A stretch of 64,000 bases of DNA from JABCPH02 sp963524305. Its GTDB lineage: Bacteria; Fusobacteriota; Fusobacteriia; Fusobacteriales; Leptotrichiaceae. This document shows positions 25,981-34,873 of the stretch, in pieces. Location of the stretch: positions 62,001-126,000 of the forward strand of contig CAURGH010000002.1 in assembly GCA_963524305.1 (NCBI GenBank), given 5' to 3'. The notes under the pieces were generated by a model, which was given only the letters and a program-made list of their open reading frames with translations, made no database searches and had not been told where the DNA came from. Made by a program: the position numbers and the translations under genes. Every line of letters starts with the position of its first letter. Position 1 is the stretch's first letter.

Positions 25981-26760
25981 ATGAAAGTATTAATAATAGG
26001 AGATATTGTAGGACAACCAGGTAGAAATATCTTGTTTAAATTTTTAGAAAAAAGAAAACAGAATTATGATTTTATAATTGTAAATGGAGAAAATTCAGCT
26101 GGAGGATTTGGGATTAATATAAAAATAGCCGAACAATTTTTTCAAAGAGGTGCAGATGTAATTACTTTAGGGAATCATAGTTGGGATAAAAGAGAGATTT
26201 ATCCTTATATAAATGAGCATAAAAATTTAATAAGACCAATTAATTTTGCTAAAGGTGCACCAGGAAATGGGTATACAATAGTTGAAAAAGATGGAATTAA
26301 AGTTGCAGTAATTAATGCACAGGGTAAAGTGTTTATGCCGCCTATAGCTTGTCCATTTTTAGCAGTAGAGGAAGTTTTACCTAAAATAAAAGAGGAAACA
26401 GATATTATAATTCTTGATTTTCATGGTGAGGCGACTTCTGAAAAACAAGCGATGGGATGGAATTTGACAGGAAAAGTATCAGTTGTTTATGGTACACATA
26501 CTCATACACAAACAGCTGATGAAAGAATTTTACCAGGAGGGACAGCCTATATTTCTGATGTTGGAATGACTGGTGGACATGATGGAATTTTAGGAATGAA
26601 TAGACGAGAAAGTATTCAAAAATTTAAAGATGGAATGCCAGCAAGATATTCTGTTTGTGAGGAAAATCCTAGAATAAATGGGATAGAAGTAGAAATTGAT
26701 GAAAAAACTGGGAAAGCAATTTCTATTGAGAGAGTAAACATGGGATATGATGAAGTTTAA
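25981..26760 (+). CDS. ymdB: YmdB family metallophosphoesterase
   Basis: YmdB proteins are dimetal phosphodiesterases. The Bacillus enzyme cleaves 2',3'-cyclic nucleotides and affects biofilm and motility gene expression. Metal-binding motifs are clear: GDIVG at residues 7-11, NGENSAGG near 36, GNHSWD near 66, and the late GTHTHTQTAD. The 259 residues match the family. It starts two bases after the GNAT gene and close to rny, its usual partner; the products of RNA cleavage can end in 2',3'-cyclic phosphates, which makes the pairing sensible. Confidence 0.93.
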   Translation: MKVLIIGDIVGQPGRNILFKFLEKRKQNYDFIIVNGENSAGGFGINIKIAEQFFQRGADVITLGNHSWDKREIYPYINEHKNLIRPINFAKGAPGNGYTIVEKDGIKVAVINAQGKVFMPPIACPFLAVEEVLPKIKEETDIIILDFHGEATSEKQAMGWNLTGKVSVVYGTHTHTQTADERILPGGTAYISDVGMTGGHDGILGMNRRESIQKFKDGMPARYSVCEENPRINGIEVEIDEKTGKAISIERVNMGYDEV

Positions 26761-26787
26761 GAAAATTTATGAAATGAGAAGGTAGAA

Positions 26788-27708
26788 ATGAATTGGATTA
26801 AAGTAAAAATAGATTATTTTTCTAATACATTAGAAGAAACAAAATCAAAATTAATAAATATGTTTGAAGAAATTGGAATTAAGCAAATAGAAGTAATCGA
26901 TTATTTTTCAGATAATTCTCTTGATTATAATATTAACTTTAAGAAACAAAGTGAAATTTGGAGTATAATTGGCTATATCGTTAACAATAGATTTTCTAAG
27001 TTAAAATTAAATATTATTTCTGATAAATTGAAAGAATTTTCGTTGGATGATGAAGAATTTATGTATGAAATTTATACTTCGGAATGTAGTGATGATGATT
27101 GGAAAGATGAGTGGAAAAAATATTTTCATACTGTGAATATAACAGATAATATAATAATTAAGCCTAGTTGGGACGATTATGAAGCTAGTGAAGAAGAAAC
27201 TGTAATAGAAATTGATCCTGGAATGGCTTTTGGGACAGGGACTCACGAAACGACAGCGTTATGTGTAGAATTTCTAGAAAAATATGTTCCAGGTAAGAAG
27301 AAATTGCTTGATATAGGTTGTGGTTCAGGGATTTTGATGTTAATCGGTAAGAGATTAGGAGTAGAAAAGGTTGTTGGAATTGATATTGATAGCAATGTAA
27401 AAGACGTTGTAATTGAAAATTTTGAGAAAAACAATATAAAAGACAATTACGAAGTTGTAATTGGTGACTTGGTTGAAGATATAAATGAAAAATTTGATTT
27501 AGTTGTATCAAATATTTTGGTTGACGTTTTAACAGAATTGTTAGAAAATATTGAGAAAACGCTAGAAAAAGGAGCAACAATTATTTTTTCTGGGATAATA
27601 AAAGATAAAGAAGAAGAATTTTTAAGAAAAACAAAAGAACATAATTTAGTTGAAATTGATAGAAATGAGAAAAATAATTGGGTTTCATTAGTTTTTAAAT
27701 ATAATTAA
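26788..27708 (+). CDS. prmA: Ribosomal protein L11 methyltransferase
   Basis: PrmA trimethylates lysines and the N-terminus of ribosomal protein L11. The N-terminal substrate-recognition domain comes first, then the SAM fold. DPGMAFGTGTHETTALC and LDIGCGSGIL are the clear signatures, followed by VSNILVDVL where the family has a N-I-x-x-x-x-L pattern. The length of 306 residues is usual. The gene is 27 bases after ymdB with AGAAGG before the ATG. Confidence 0.94.
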   Translation: MNWIKVKIDYFSNTLEETKSKLINMFEEIGIKQIEVIDYFSDNSLDYNINFKKQSEIWSIIGYIVNNRFSKLKLNIISDKLKEFSLDDEEFMYEIYTSECSDDDWKDEWKKYFHTVNITDNIIIKPSWDDYEASEEETVIEIDPGMAFGTGTHETTALCVEFLEKYVPGKKKLLDIGCGSGILMLIGKRLGVEKVVGIDIDSNVKDVVIENFEKNNIKDNYEVVIGDLVEDINEKFDLVVSNILVDVLTELLENIEKTLEKGATIIFSGIIKDKEEEFLRKTKEHNLVEIDRNEKNNWVSLVFKYN

Positions 27709-27757
27709 ACAGACTAGACAATAAAATTATTTTAAAATAGAAAAAATGGGAGAAAAA

Positions 27758-28411
27758 ATGATAATTGCGATTGATGGACCTGCCGGGAGCGGAAAAAGTA
27801 CGATTTCTAAACTTGTAGCGAAAGATTTAGACTTAATTTATCTTGATACTGGTGCAATGTATCGGCTTGTAACTTTAAAGGCTTTAAAAATGGGTATTTT
27901 AGATGGAAATTTAGAAGATTTTGATAAGATAAATGAATTACTTGATAATTTGGAGATTGATATTCGAGAAGATGGATTTTATTTAGATGGTATTGATGTG
28001 AGTGAGGAAATTAGAAAGCCGATTGTCTCGGAAAATGTGTCTAAAATAGCTGCTATTAAGGAAGTAAGAATAAAAATGGTTGATTTACAAAGGAAATTTT
28101 CTAAGGCGAAAAATGTTATTTTGGATGGAAGAGATATTGGAACAGTTGTTTTTCCAAATGCTGACTTAAAGGTTTTCTTGGTGGCAGATGCTAAAGAGAG
28201 AGCGAATAGACGTTACAAAGAATTGACTGAAAAGGGAGAAAATGTTTCTTTGGAAGAGATTTATCAAAATATATTGATGAGAGATAAAATTGATTCTACT
28301 AGAGAAGAAGCACCTTTAAAAAAAGCTGAAGATGCAGTGGAAGTAGATACAACTTCTAAAAATATAGACGAAGTTAAGGAAGAAATATTGAATTTATACA
28401 AAAAATTGTAA
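27758..28411 (+). CDS. cmk: Cytidylate kinase
   Basis: Cmk phosphorylates CMP and dCMP in pyrimidine salvage and RNA turnover. The P-loop GPAGSGKST is at residues 6-14 with this start. The family blocks YLDTGAMYR and LDGRDIGTVVFP follow, and the C-terminal DSTREEAPL is typical. The frame opens at ATG 27746, but GGGAG at 27748-27752 is properly spaced only for ATG 27758, giving 217 residues. It may be co-transcribed with prmA, 49 bases upstream. Confidence 0.95.
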   Translation: MIIAIDGPAGSGKSTISKLVAKDLDLIYLDTGAMYRLVTLKALKMGILDGNLEDFDKINELLDNLEIDIREDGFYLDGIDVSEEIRKPIVSENVSKIAAIKEVRIKMVDLQRKFSKAKNVILDGRDIGTVVFPNADLKVFLVADAKERANRRYKELTEKGENVSLEEIYQNILMRDKIDSTREEAPLKKAEDAVEVDTTSKNIDEVKEEILNLYKKL

Positions 28412-28468
28412 AAAATTAAAAAAAATGGTTGCAAAGTTTAATAAAATTTGATATAAATAAAAAAATAC

Positions 28469-28496
28469 TGGACAAATACTGAAAATAGTGTATAAT
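28469..28496 (+). promoter_or_regulatory. Promoter for the HU gene
   Basis: TGGACA (28469-28474), 16 bases, consensus TATAAT (28491-28496). The start codon is 42 bases downstream. Confidence 0.68.
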
Positions 28497-28537
28497 AGTT
28501 AAGGTATTTAGATAAATAATTTTGGAGGTAAAATAAT

Positions 28538-28816
28538 ATGTCAAAAAAAGAATTTGTAGATGCTTATGCAAAAGCAACAGGAGAAACTAAAAAAAGAGCA
28601 GAGGAATTAATTAATCAATTTCTAGAAACAGTTGAGGAAGCTTTAGTTAATGACGAAACAGTTCAATTTGTTGGATGGGGAACATTTGGAGTACATGAAA
28701 GAAAAGAAAGAGTAGGAAGAAATCCTCAAAGTGGAAAAGAAATCAAAATTGCTGCTAAAAAAGTAGTTAGATTCAAAGTTGGTAAAAAATTAGCTGATAA
28801 AGTAGCTGCTAAATAG
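28538..28816 (+). CDS. hup: HU-family DNA-binding protein
   Basis: A 92-residue histone-like protein. The hallmark is GWGTFGVHERKERVGRNPQSG, with core GRNPQSG, which forms the DNA-bending arm. HU compacts DNA and assists replication and repair. TTGGAGG precedes the ATG. The gene has its own promoter and terminator, as fits an abundant protein. Confidence 0.96.
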   Translation: MSKKEFVDAYAKATGETKKRAEELINQFLETVEEALVNDETVQFVGWGTFGVHERKERVGRNPQSGKEIKIAAKKVVRFKVGKKLADKVAAK

Positions 28817-28834
28817 TTTTAAAACTTAATTGAT

Positions 28835-28880
28835 AAAAAACTATTTCAAGATGACAGATTCATTGAGAAATAGTTTTTTT
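28835..28880 (+). terminator. Terminator after the HU gene
   Basis: AAAAAACTATTTC (28835-28847) pairs with GAAATAGTTTTTT (28867-28879), with further pairing between TCA-ATGA and TCAT-TGA inside. With As before and Ts after it, it may work in both directions. Confidence 0.88.
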
Positions 28881-28913
28881 ATTTACATAATAATTCTATA
28901 TAAATTATTAATT

Positions 28914-28941
28914 TTGAATTGTTGAAAAAATGAGGTAGAAT
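28914..28941 (+). promoter_or_regulatory. Promoter for waaA
   Basis: TTGAAT (28914-28919), 16 bases, TAGAAT (28936-28941), 17 bases before the start codon chosen for waaA. Confidence 0.5.
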
Positions 28942-28958
28942 TGTACTGGAGGGAAAAA

Positions 28959-30251
28959 ATGTTGATATATAATTTTTTGAGATATTTATTGTACATAGCA
29001 ATATTTTTTGTGTCGTTTTTTAATAAGAAATTATCGAGATTTATAAAAAAAAGATTGTTTCAAAATATTGAAAATAAAAATTTATCTTCTAGAGATGTAA
29101 TTTTAGTGCATATGTCTTCAGTTGGAGAGTTTAATTTATCGAAAGAATTGATTGAGGAGTTACTACGAAAGGGAGAGAGAGTATTAATTTCTGTTATGAC
29201 TGATACAGGTTATAATGCTGTGAAAAAGGCGTATGACAGTAATGAAAATGTAGAGATAATATATTTTCCTTTGGATGATTTGTTTACTATAAAGAGAATA
29301 TTTGAGAAATTTAATGTAAAAAAAGTGATAATTATCGAGACGGAAATATGGCCAAATCTTTATTATTTTGCACAGAAAAAATCGCAATTGTATATTGTGA
29401 ATGGTCGATTAACTGAAAAGAAAATGAAATCGTATTTAAAAATGAAATTTTTAGTAAAAAAAGTTTTGAATAGTGCAAAACGAATAATGGTTCAAAGTAA
29501 AGAAGATAAAGGGCGATATTTGCGATTGGGGATAGATGAGAATAAAATTAAGGTTTATAAAAATTTGAAGTATTCGATAAAATATGAAAGAATATATGAG
29601 GAGAAAAAAGAAAAATATTATCGGAATTTTGTGAATAAAGACAAAAAAATTATTGTTTGTGGAAGTACAAGACCAGGTGAAGAGAAAATATGGTTAGAAG
29701 CGTTTTCTGTTATAAATAAAGATGATGAGTATCAATTGGTGATAGTTCCTAGACATTTGGAGAGAGTGCAGGAAATTGAAGATGAAATAAAGCGATTATT
29801 TTCAAAGAATGATTATGAATTGTTTTCAAAAATTCAAAATTTTGAATTAGAAGGGAATATCGACTCGAGAGATAATTTGAAAAGAAAAACAGATAAAAAT
29901 GAAAAGAAAATTTTTGAGAAGAAAAAAATAGTTTTAGTTGATAAGATGGGAGTTTTGAGAGATTTTTATCAACTGGCAGATTATGTGTTTGTAGGAGGAA
30001 CACTGGTTAATATTGGTGGTCATTCAATATTAGAACCGCTTTATTATAACAAGGTGCCAATTATTGGTAAGTATTATCAAAATATTGAGGAAATTGTTAA
30101 TGAGGCACGGAAAATGAATTATGTGAAGATTGTTAAAAATGAAGATGATATTATAGAAAGTATAAAAAGTGAAGAAATTTTAGATACATCGAAATTTTTT
30201 GCAAAAAATAATGAGCTTGAAAGGATTATTGAAGAGCTTTATTGTGATTAA
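28959..30251 (+). CDS. waaA: 3-deoxy-D-manno-octulosonic acid (Kdo) transferase
   Basis: WaaA (KdtA) is an inner-membrane GT-B glycosyltransferase that adds Kdo from CMP-Kdo to the lipid A precursor. An N-terminal membrane anchor (residues about 3-22) is followed by SSVGEF, which holds the catalytic glutamate, then ETEIWPNL, a family signature. The C-terminal FVGGTLVNIGGHSILEPL is the CMP-Kdo-binding region, with core GGHSILEP. The frame opens at TTG 28941, but TGGAGGG at 28947-28953 gives ATG 28959, for 430 residues. Its presence with the LpxL-like gene means the organism makes Kdo-lipid A. Confidence 0.93.
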   Translation: MLIYNFLRYLLYIAIFFVSFFNKKLSRFIKKRLFQNIENKNLSSRDVILVHMSSVGEFNLSKELIEELLRKGERVLISVMTDTGYNAVKKAYDSNENVEIIYFPLDDLFTIKRIFEKFNVKKVIIIETEIWPNLYYFAQKKSQLYIVNGRLTEKKMKSYLKMKFLVKKVLNSAKRIMVQSKEDKGRYLRLGIDENKIKVYKNLKYSIKYERIYEEKKEKYYRNFVNKDKKIIVCGSTRPGEEKIWLEAFSVINKDDEYQLVIVPRHLERVQEIEDEIKRLFSKNDYELFSKIQNFELEGNIDSRDNLKRKTDKNEKKIFEKKKIVLVDKMGVLRDFYQLADYVFVGGTLVNIGGHSILEPLYYNKVPIIGKYYQNIEEIVNEARKMNYVKIVKNEDDIIESIKSEEILDTSKFFAKNNELERIIEELYCD

Positions 30252-30302
30252 AATAAAAGTCTTATTGTTTAAAAATTAAAAGTTTTTGGGAAAGGAAGAG
30301 TT

Positions 30303-31031
30303 TTGGAAAATAATATGAATGAAAAAAATGAAATGTTGAAAGATAGAAAAGGGAAGGAAATTTGGGAGTATTTTTTTGAGAAACCTAAAAAAAATTATAA
30401 TAAGTATATGTTTGAAATGGTGAATTATCCAGATCATTTGATGTTTGATAATGAAGAAGTTGACAGCTATAAAGGTAAATGGAATGAGTTTTTTAATAAT
30501 GAAAACGAAATTTATTTAGAAATTGGTTGTGGAAGTGGGAATTTTACGGTAAAAAATGCTGAGAAATTTTCAGATAGAAATTATATTGCTTTGGAATTGA
30601 GATTTAAAAGATTGGTGTTAGGAGCTAGAAAAGCTGAAAAAAGAGGATTAAAGAATATTTTGTTCATTAGAAAAAGAGGAGAAACTATTCTTGATTTTTT
30701 TGCAGAAAATGAGGTTAGTGGGGTTTATATTAATTTTCCTGATCCTTGGGAAGGTGAAGAGCATAAAAGAGTTATCTCAGAAGGGTTATTTGATAAATTA
30801 GATGTAATTTTAAAAGAGAATGGGAAATTGTTCTTTAAAACAGATCATCAGCAATATTACGAGGATATTTTAGAATTGGTAAATGGATTGGATAAATATG
30901 AGGTTGTTTATCATACAGATGATTTGCATAATTCTGAAAAGGCATCTGAAAACATTAGAACTGAGTTTGAGCAAATGTTTTTAAGTAAACATAATATGAA
31001 TATAAAATATATTGAAATTTTGAAAAAATAG
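30303..31031 (+). CDS. trmB: tRNA (guanine-N7)-methyltransferase
   Basis: TrmB makes m7G46 in the variable loop of tRNAs. It has the SAM motif LEIGCGSGNFTV near residue 73 and the family motif NFPDPWEGEEHKR, with core FPDPW. The C-terminal EQMFLSKHN lines the substrate site. AAAGGAAG at 30291-30298 lies six bases before TTG 30303, making TTG the likely start; ATG 30315 would be too far. The 242 residues are slightly longer than usual because of the N-terminal extension of about 50 residues before the fold. Confidence 0.92.
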   Translation: MENNMNEKNEMLKDRKGKEIWEYFFEKPKKNYNKYMFEMVNYPDHLMFDNEEVDSYKGKWNEFFNNENEIYLEIGCGSGNFTVKNAEKFSDRNYIALELRFKRLVLGARKAEKRGLKNILFIRKRGETILDFFAENEVSGVYINFPDPWEGEEHKRVISEGLFDKLDVILKENGKLFFKTDHQQYYEDILELVNGLDKYEVVYHTDDLHNSEKASENIRTEFEQMFLSKHNMNIKYIEILKK

Positions 31032-31097
31032 GGATTAAAGGTGTTTTTTGAGGTTTGGATTTTATAGTATGACTATAATTAAAAAAGGAGTTTTGCT

Positions 31098-33668
31098 ATG
31101 GTTGATAAGATGAAAGAGTTGAAAAAGCTTGAGAACAAGTATAATGAGATGGAACAATTGAATTTGGAAATAAATTTAGTGATAAAAAGTTTAAAAAAAT
31201 CAGCTGAAATTAACCGTGAAAATGAGCTTCTTGAGGAAAAAGCTGAACTTGAAAAGAAATTAGTGGAAATCACTGAAAAATTGAAGAAAAAAGAAAAAGA
31301 GTTGGAAAATTTTAAAAATAATAATTCTATTTTGATTGAAGAGTTGAAGGACGTGAAGAGGGCAAAAACGAATAATGAAATAAATAAATTTCAGATGTTT
31401 GTTGCGGATAAGGTGAATGTGGAGCTAGAAAAAGGAATAAATAAAAAACTTTCGGATTATTTGAAAACTATGAGCGAAAAAATAAAGACGACAGGAAAAA
31501 TTTTGGAAAGTGATTTTTCTGAAAATGCTAAAGTTCTAAAAAAGGAATTGGAAGATTTGAATGTGAAGATTGTGAAATTTGTGGAAGAAAGTAGTGAGAA
31601 AACAGAGATACAAAAGCAATTTTTATTGGAAAATGCTTCGGTTTTTCATAATAAAATAAGAGAAGAAGCGAAAATGAAGGAGAATGAATTTTTATTTGAG
31701 AAAGAGAAAACTAGATTTGTTTATGAAAAATTTATTGGATTAAAAGGATTTAATTTTTTAGGAATAATTTCTATATTTTTAGGAGTATTTTTAATTTTTA
31801 AAACACAATTTGTGAAAATATTTTCAAATAATTATGTAAAAAGTGCGGGTGCATATTTACTTGGAATGGTATTTTTATTTGTTGGAGAAAGATTTTATCA
31901 GAAAAATAAGAAACAATTTGCAGTTGGATTAATTGGTGGTGGGATTGGAATTTTATATTTGACGACTTTGCTTTCTACAATTCGTTTGAAATTGTTTCCA
32001 ATGCCAGTGGGCCTTCTAATTTCGATAATATTGACAGCACTTGTAGTTGTATTGTCATTGAGATACGATAATCAAGTGATTGGAATTCTGTCGTTAATTG
32101 GTGGATATTTGCCGTATGGAGCGTATATTTGGATTAACAAAAGTAATGTTCAAATTTATTATTTGATTGTGTACTCGTTAATTTTACAAGGAACTGTGCT
32201 TGGAATTAGTTGGAAAAAAGATTGGATTGTAAATAAAATATTTGGATTTGTAATTGGAAGTTTCAATATGATTGGACTTGTATATTATTTGAATAATAAA
32301 CTAAATAAAGATATAGTTGCGTTTGTATACATATTGATTTTTACAACTGCGTATACATTTATTTTCTTAAACTCTTATAAAAAAGAAAATAGGAAAATTA
32401 ATTTTATAGATTATTTTTTAGTAAGTCTGAATTTAATTGTAAAATTTTCGTTAATTTATAGTTTATTTGATAAAAATACACCGTCAGTTGTAAAAACGAT
32501 ATTAGTTGGTGGAGTTGGAATTATATACGGATTTTTTGGAGAAAAACTTAAAGATAATAGAATTTCAAAAATATTTAATATTGTTGCACTTGGAAGTTTT
32601 ATATTGATTATTCCTTTGATTGTGCCAAAAAACTTGGTTGTATTGGCTTGGGGAATGGAAGCTGTTTTACTTTATTATTTATATAAAAAATATGAAAGTA
32701 AGGAGTTAAAATATGGATTTTTAGCAATTTATTGCGTTGCCTTTCTAAGTGGATTCTCAATACGGGAAGCTCATTATTTTTTAGGAAATTTGCAAGATTT
32801 TATGAATGTTTCACTTTCTTTTGTTGTTTATTTTATGTTAAGAGAAAAAATATATCATGGAATATTAAAAGTACTTCTAGGAGTTTTTAAGTACATAATT
32901 TTTATTTATAGCATGAGTTTTGTTTCAAATTTATTTTCAGATATTGTTTGGGATTTGAAAATAAAGGTTTTGGAAGATAGTATAAGTTTAATTAATAATG
33001 AAGTAATGTTAATAATACCAGCAATAATATATCTTTTAAGAGAAGTTACATACAAAGTGAAAAAATTAAATGATAAATTCAGTTTGAAGTTTTTGGTTAT
33101 AATGGAGATTGTTTATTTAATGTTTATAAATTTATGTAATAATTTTCTTTTTATAGCGCTTACGGAACCATATCAAAAAACTTTGGGAGATATTGTAGGA
33201 ATTATAATATTAATTATAACGAATATTTATTTATTTGCTGCAATACGAACAGATTTACATTTTTTAATTTTTAAAAAACTCGAAAAACATCATTTTTGGA
33301 TTTTGGGAGAGATGATTTATATTTTACTTGTTTCAAATGTGATTATGGATAATTTAAATTTAGTTGGAGCCGGATTGTATTTAAGTATTTTAGGACTTTT
33401 AATTTGTGGATATTTGGTTTGGAAAGGATTTAAGACACCGAATAAAAATGTTAGAAGGATTGGACTTGGAATTGGAATCGTTTTTGTATTTAAGAGCTTT
33501 TTTGTAGATTTTATGAAATTTGATAGTTCGTTTAGATTAGTTGCATATTTTGTGATGGGAGCGATTTTGATTGGAACTTCTTATATTTATCAATCTGCAT
33601 TAAAAAATCTAGATAAAGTTTTAAAAGAAGAAGTTGAAAAAAATAGCAAAAAAGAGAAAAGTGAATAA
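31098..33668 (+). CDS. DUF2339-like giant multi-spanning membrane protein
   Basis: An 856-residue protein. Residues 1-210 are hydrophilic with long coiled-coil heptads (KKLENKYNEMEQL...). From about residue 215 come roughly twenty hydrophobic helices in close succession. Early segments are LLGMVFLFVGERFYQK and FAVGLIGGGIGILYLTT; the glycine-rich GLIGGGIG and ILSLIGGYLPY match DUF2339 proteins as I know them. No function is established for that family. It is the first gene of a trio: 20 bases separate it from the next gene and four the third. AAAGGAG lies before ATG 31098. I see no enzyme motif. Confidence 0.7.
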   Translation: MVDKMKELKKLENKYNEMEQLNLEINLVIKSLKKSAEINRENELLEEKAELEKKLVEITEKLKKKEKELENFKNNNSILIEELKDVKRAKTNNEINKFQMFVADKVNVELEKGINKKLSDYLKTMSEKIKTTGKILESDFSENAKVLKKELEDLNVKIVKFVEESSEKTEIQKQFLLENASVFHNKIREEAKMKENEFLFEKEKTRFVYEKFIGLKGFNFLGIISIFLGVFLIFKTQFVKIFSNNYVKSAGAYLLGMVFLFVGERFYQKNKKQFAVGLIGGGIGILYLTTLLSTIRLKLFPMPVGLLISIILTALVVVLSLRYDNQVIGILSLIGGYLPYGAYIWINKSNVQIYYLIVYSLILQGTVLGISWKKDWIVNKIFGFVIGSFNMIGLVYYLNNKLNKDIVAFVYILIFTTAYTFIFLNSYKKENRKINFIDYFLVSLNLIVKFSLIYSLFDKNTPSVVKTILVGGVGIIYGFFGEKLKDNRISKIFNIVALGSFILIIPLIVPKNLVVLAWGMEAVLLYYLYKKYESKELKYGFLAIYCVAFLSGFSIREAHYFLGNLQDFMNVSLSFVVYFMLREKIYHGILKVLLGVFKYIIFIYSMSFVSNLFSDIVWDLKIKVLEDSISLINNEVMLIIPAIIYLLREVTYKVKKLNDKFSLKFLVIMEIVYLMFINLCNNFLFIALTEPYQKTLGDIVGIIILIITNIYLFAAIRTDLHFLIFKKLEKHHFWILGEMIYILLVSNVIMDNLNLVGAGLYLSILGLLICGYLVWKGFKTPNKNVRRIGLGIGIVFVFKSFFVDFMKFDSSFRLVAYFVMGAILIGTSYIYQSALKNLDKVLKEEVEKNSKKEKSE

Positions 33669-33694
33669 AATTTGCTTAAATGGAGTGAATGGAA

Positions 33695-34870
33695 ATGAAA
33701 AATATTAATAAATTGATAATTTCTTTATTTTTATTAACGGTAGTTCAAATTTTATCGAGTCAATATTATAAAGATATTAATTTAAAAGGGAATTTGAAAT
33801 ATAAACAATTCTATATAACAAAAGATATTTATGAAAACAGTAAAAATCATTTAGGTGATATAAGAATAATTGATAAAAATGGTAAAGAAGTTCCATTTGT
33901 GATTGAAAATGAAGAAAGTCAAAGGAAGCAAAGTGAGAATGTTGTTGCACAGGCAAAAATTTCTGAGAGAATTGTAAAAAGTGATAGAATTGAATTTGTT
34001 GTGAAATTTAATTCGCAAAATTCAAACGAAGATTTAGTTGGGAATATTTTAGAGATAATTTCAAAAGAAAATTTTTATACAAAATATCAATTATTTGGAA
34101 GCTATAATGGTAAAAATTGGGATAAAATAGTGGATGGAGAGATTTATAAAACACCTGATAAGCAGAATTTAACAATAAAATTTAATGAGAAAAAATATGA
34201 ATACTACAAAATTGTAACACCGATTGATAAGGGAAATATTTTTGATGAAGCGATTTTGAAATATTTTAATCCAAAAACTGAAAGTGCAAAAATGGTTGAG
34301 ATGGATTTGCCGTTTGAAGTTGAAGAAAAAGGGAAGACAACACTTTTAAAAATTAAAACAAAAAATTTGCCATTAAAAATGATTAGTATTGATGTAGTAG
34401 ATGATGAATTTCGTCGAGAATATAATGTTTCAGACGGAACAAAATATTACGAAAGCGGATATATTTTTAAAATTCCTGGATTTAAAAGTAGTTTGGAAAT
34501 TAATGTTGAAGAAGTTTCTGGGGAAGATTCTATAATTATTGAAATTCAAAATGAAGATAATAAGCCACTAAAAATAAAAGGTGTAAAAGGAAAATATATT
34601 TTGGGAAAAATTGTATTTAAAGCTACAGAAAATAGTGGATATAAAATAATTTTTGGGAATGAAAATTTAGGGAAATTGAATTACGATTTGGCACAATTTA
34701 ATGATATGATAAAAGATAGAGATTTTGTAGATTTGGGAACTTTGAATAGGATTGAGAGTAAAGTATCTAAAAAGCCAAAAGATTTTTCAGTTTATTATAA
34801 TATTTTTATTGGGATTATTGCTATTTTATTAGTTATATTTATGGCTCGAAAAATTGGGAAAAAGGAGTAA
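33695..34870 (+). CDS. Exported, tail-anchored protein (DUF3999-like)
   Basis: A 391-residue protein with a signal peptide (KLIISLFLLTVVQILSS), a long extracytoplasmic region rich in beta strands, and one C-terminal membrane helix (IFIGIIAILLVIFMARKI) followed by a basic end. This layout, and its place directly behind a DUF2339 gene, match DUF3999, a family often found as that neighbour. The sequence match is by eye only. The first ATG in frame is 33689, but GGAG at 33682-33685 is better spaced for ATG 33695. It is likely to work with the multi-spanning protein in the envelope; what they do is unknown. Confidence 0.6.
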   Translation: MKNINKLIISLFLLTVVQILSSQYYKDINLKGNLKYKQFYITKDIYENSKNHLGDIRIIDKNGKEVPFVIENEESQRKQSENVVAQAKISERIVKSDRIEFVVKFNSQNSNEDLVGNILEIISKENFYTKYQLFGSYNGKNWDKIVDGEIYKTPDKQNLTIKFNEKKYEYYKIVTPIDKGNIFDEAILKYFNPKTESAKMVEMDLPFEVEEKGKTTLLKIKTKNLPLKMISIDVVDDEFRREYNVSDGTKYYESGYIFKIPGFKSSLEINVEEVSGEDSIIIEIQNEDNKPLKIKGVKGKYILGKIVFKATENSGYKIIFGNENLGKLNYDLAQFNDMIKDRDFVDLGTLNRIESKVSKKPKDFSVYYNIFIGIIAILLVIFMARKIGKKE

Positions 34871-34873
34871 ATT

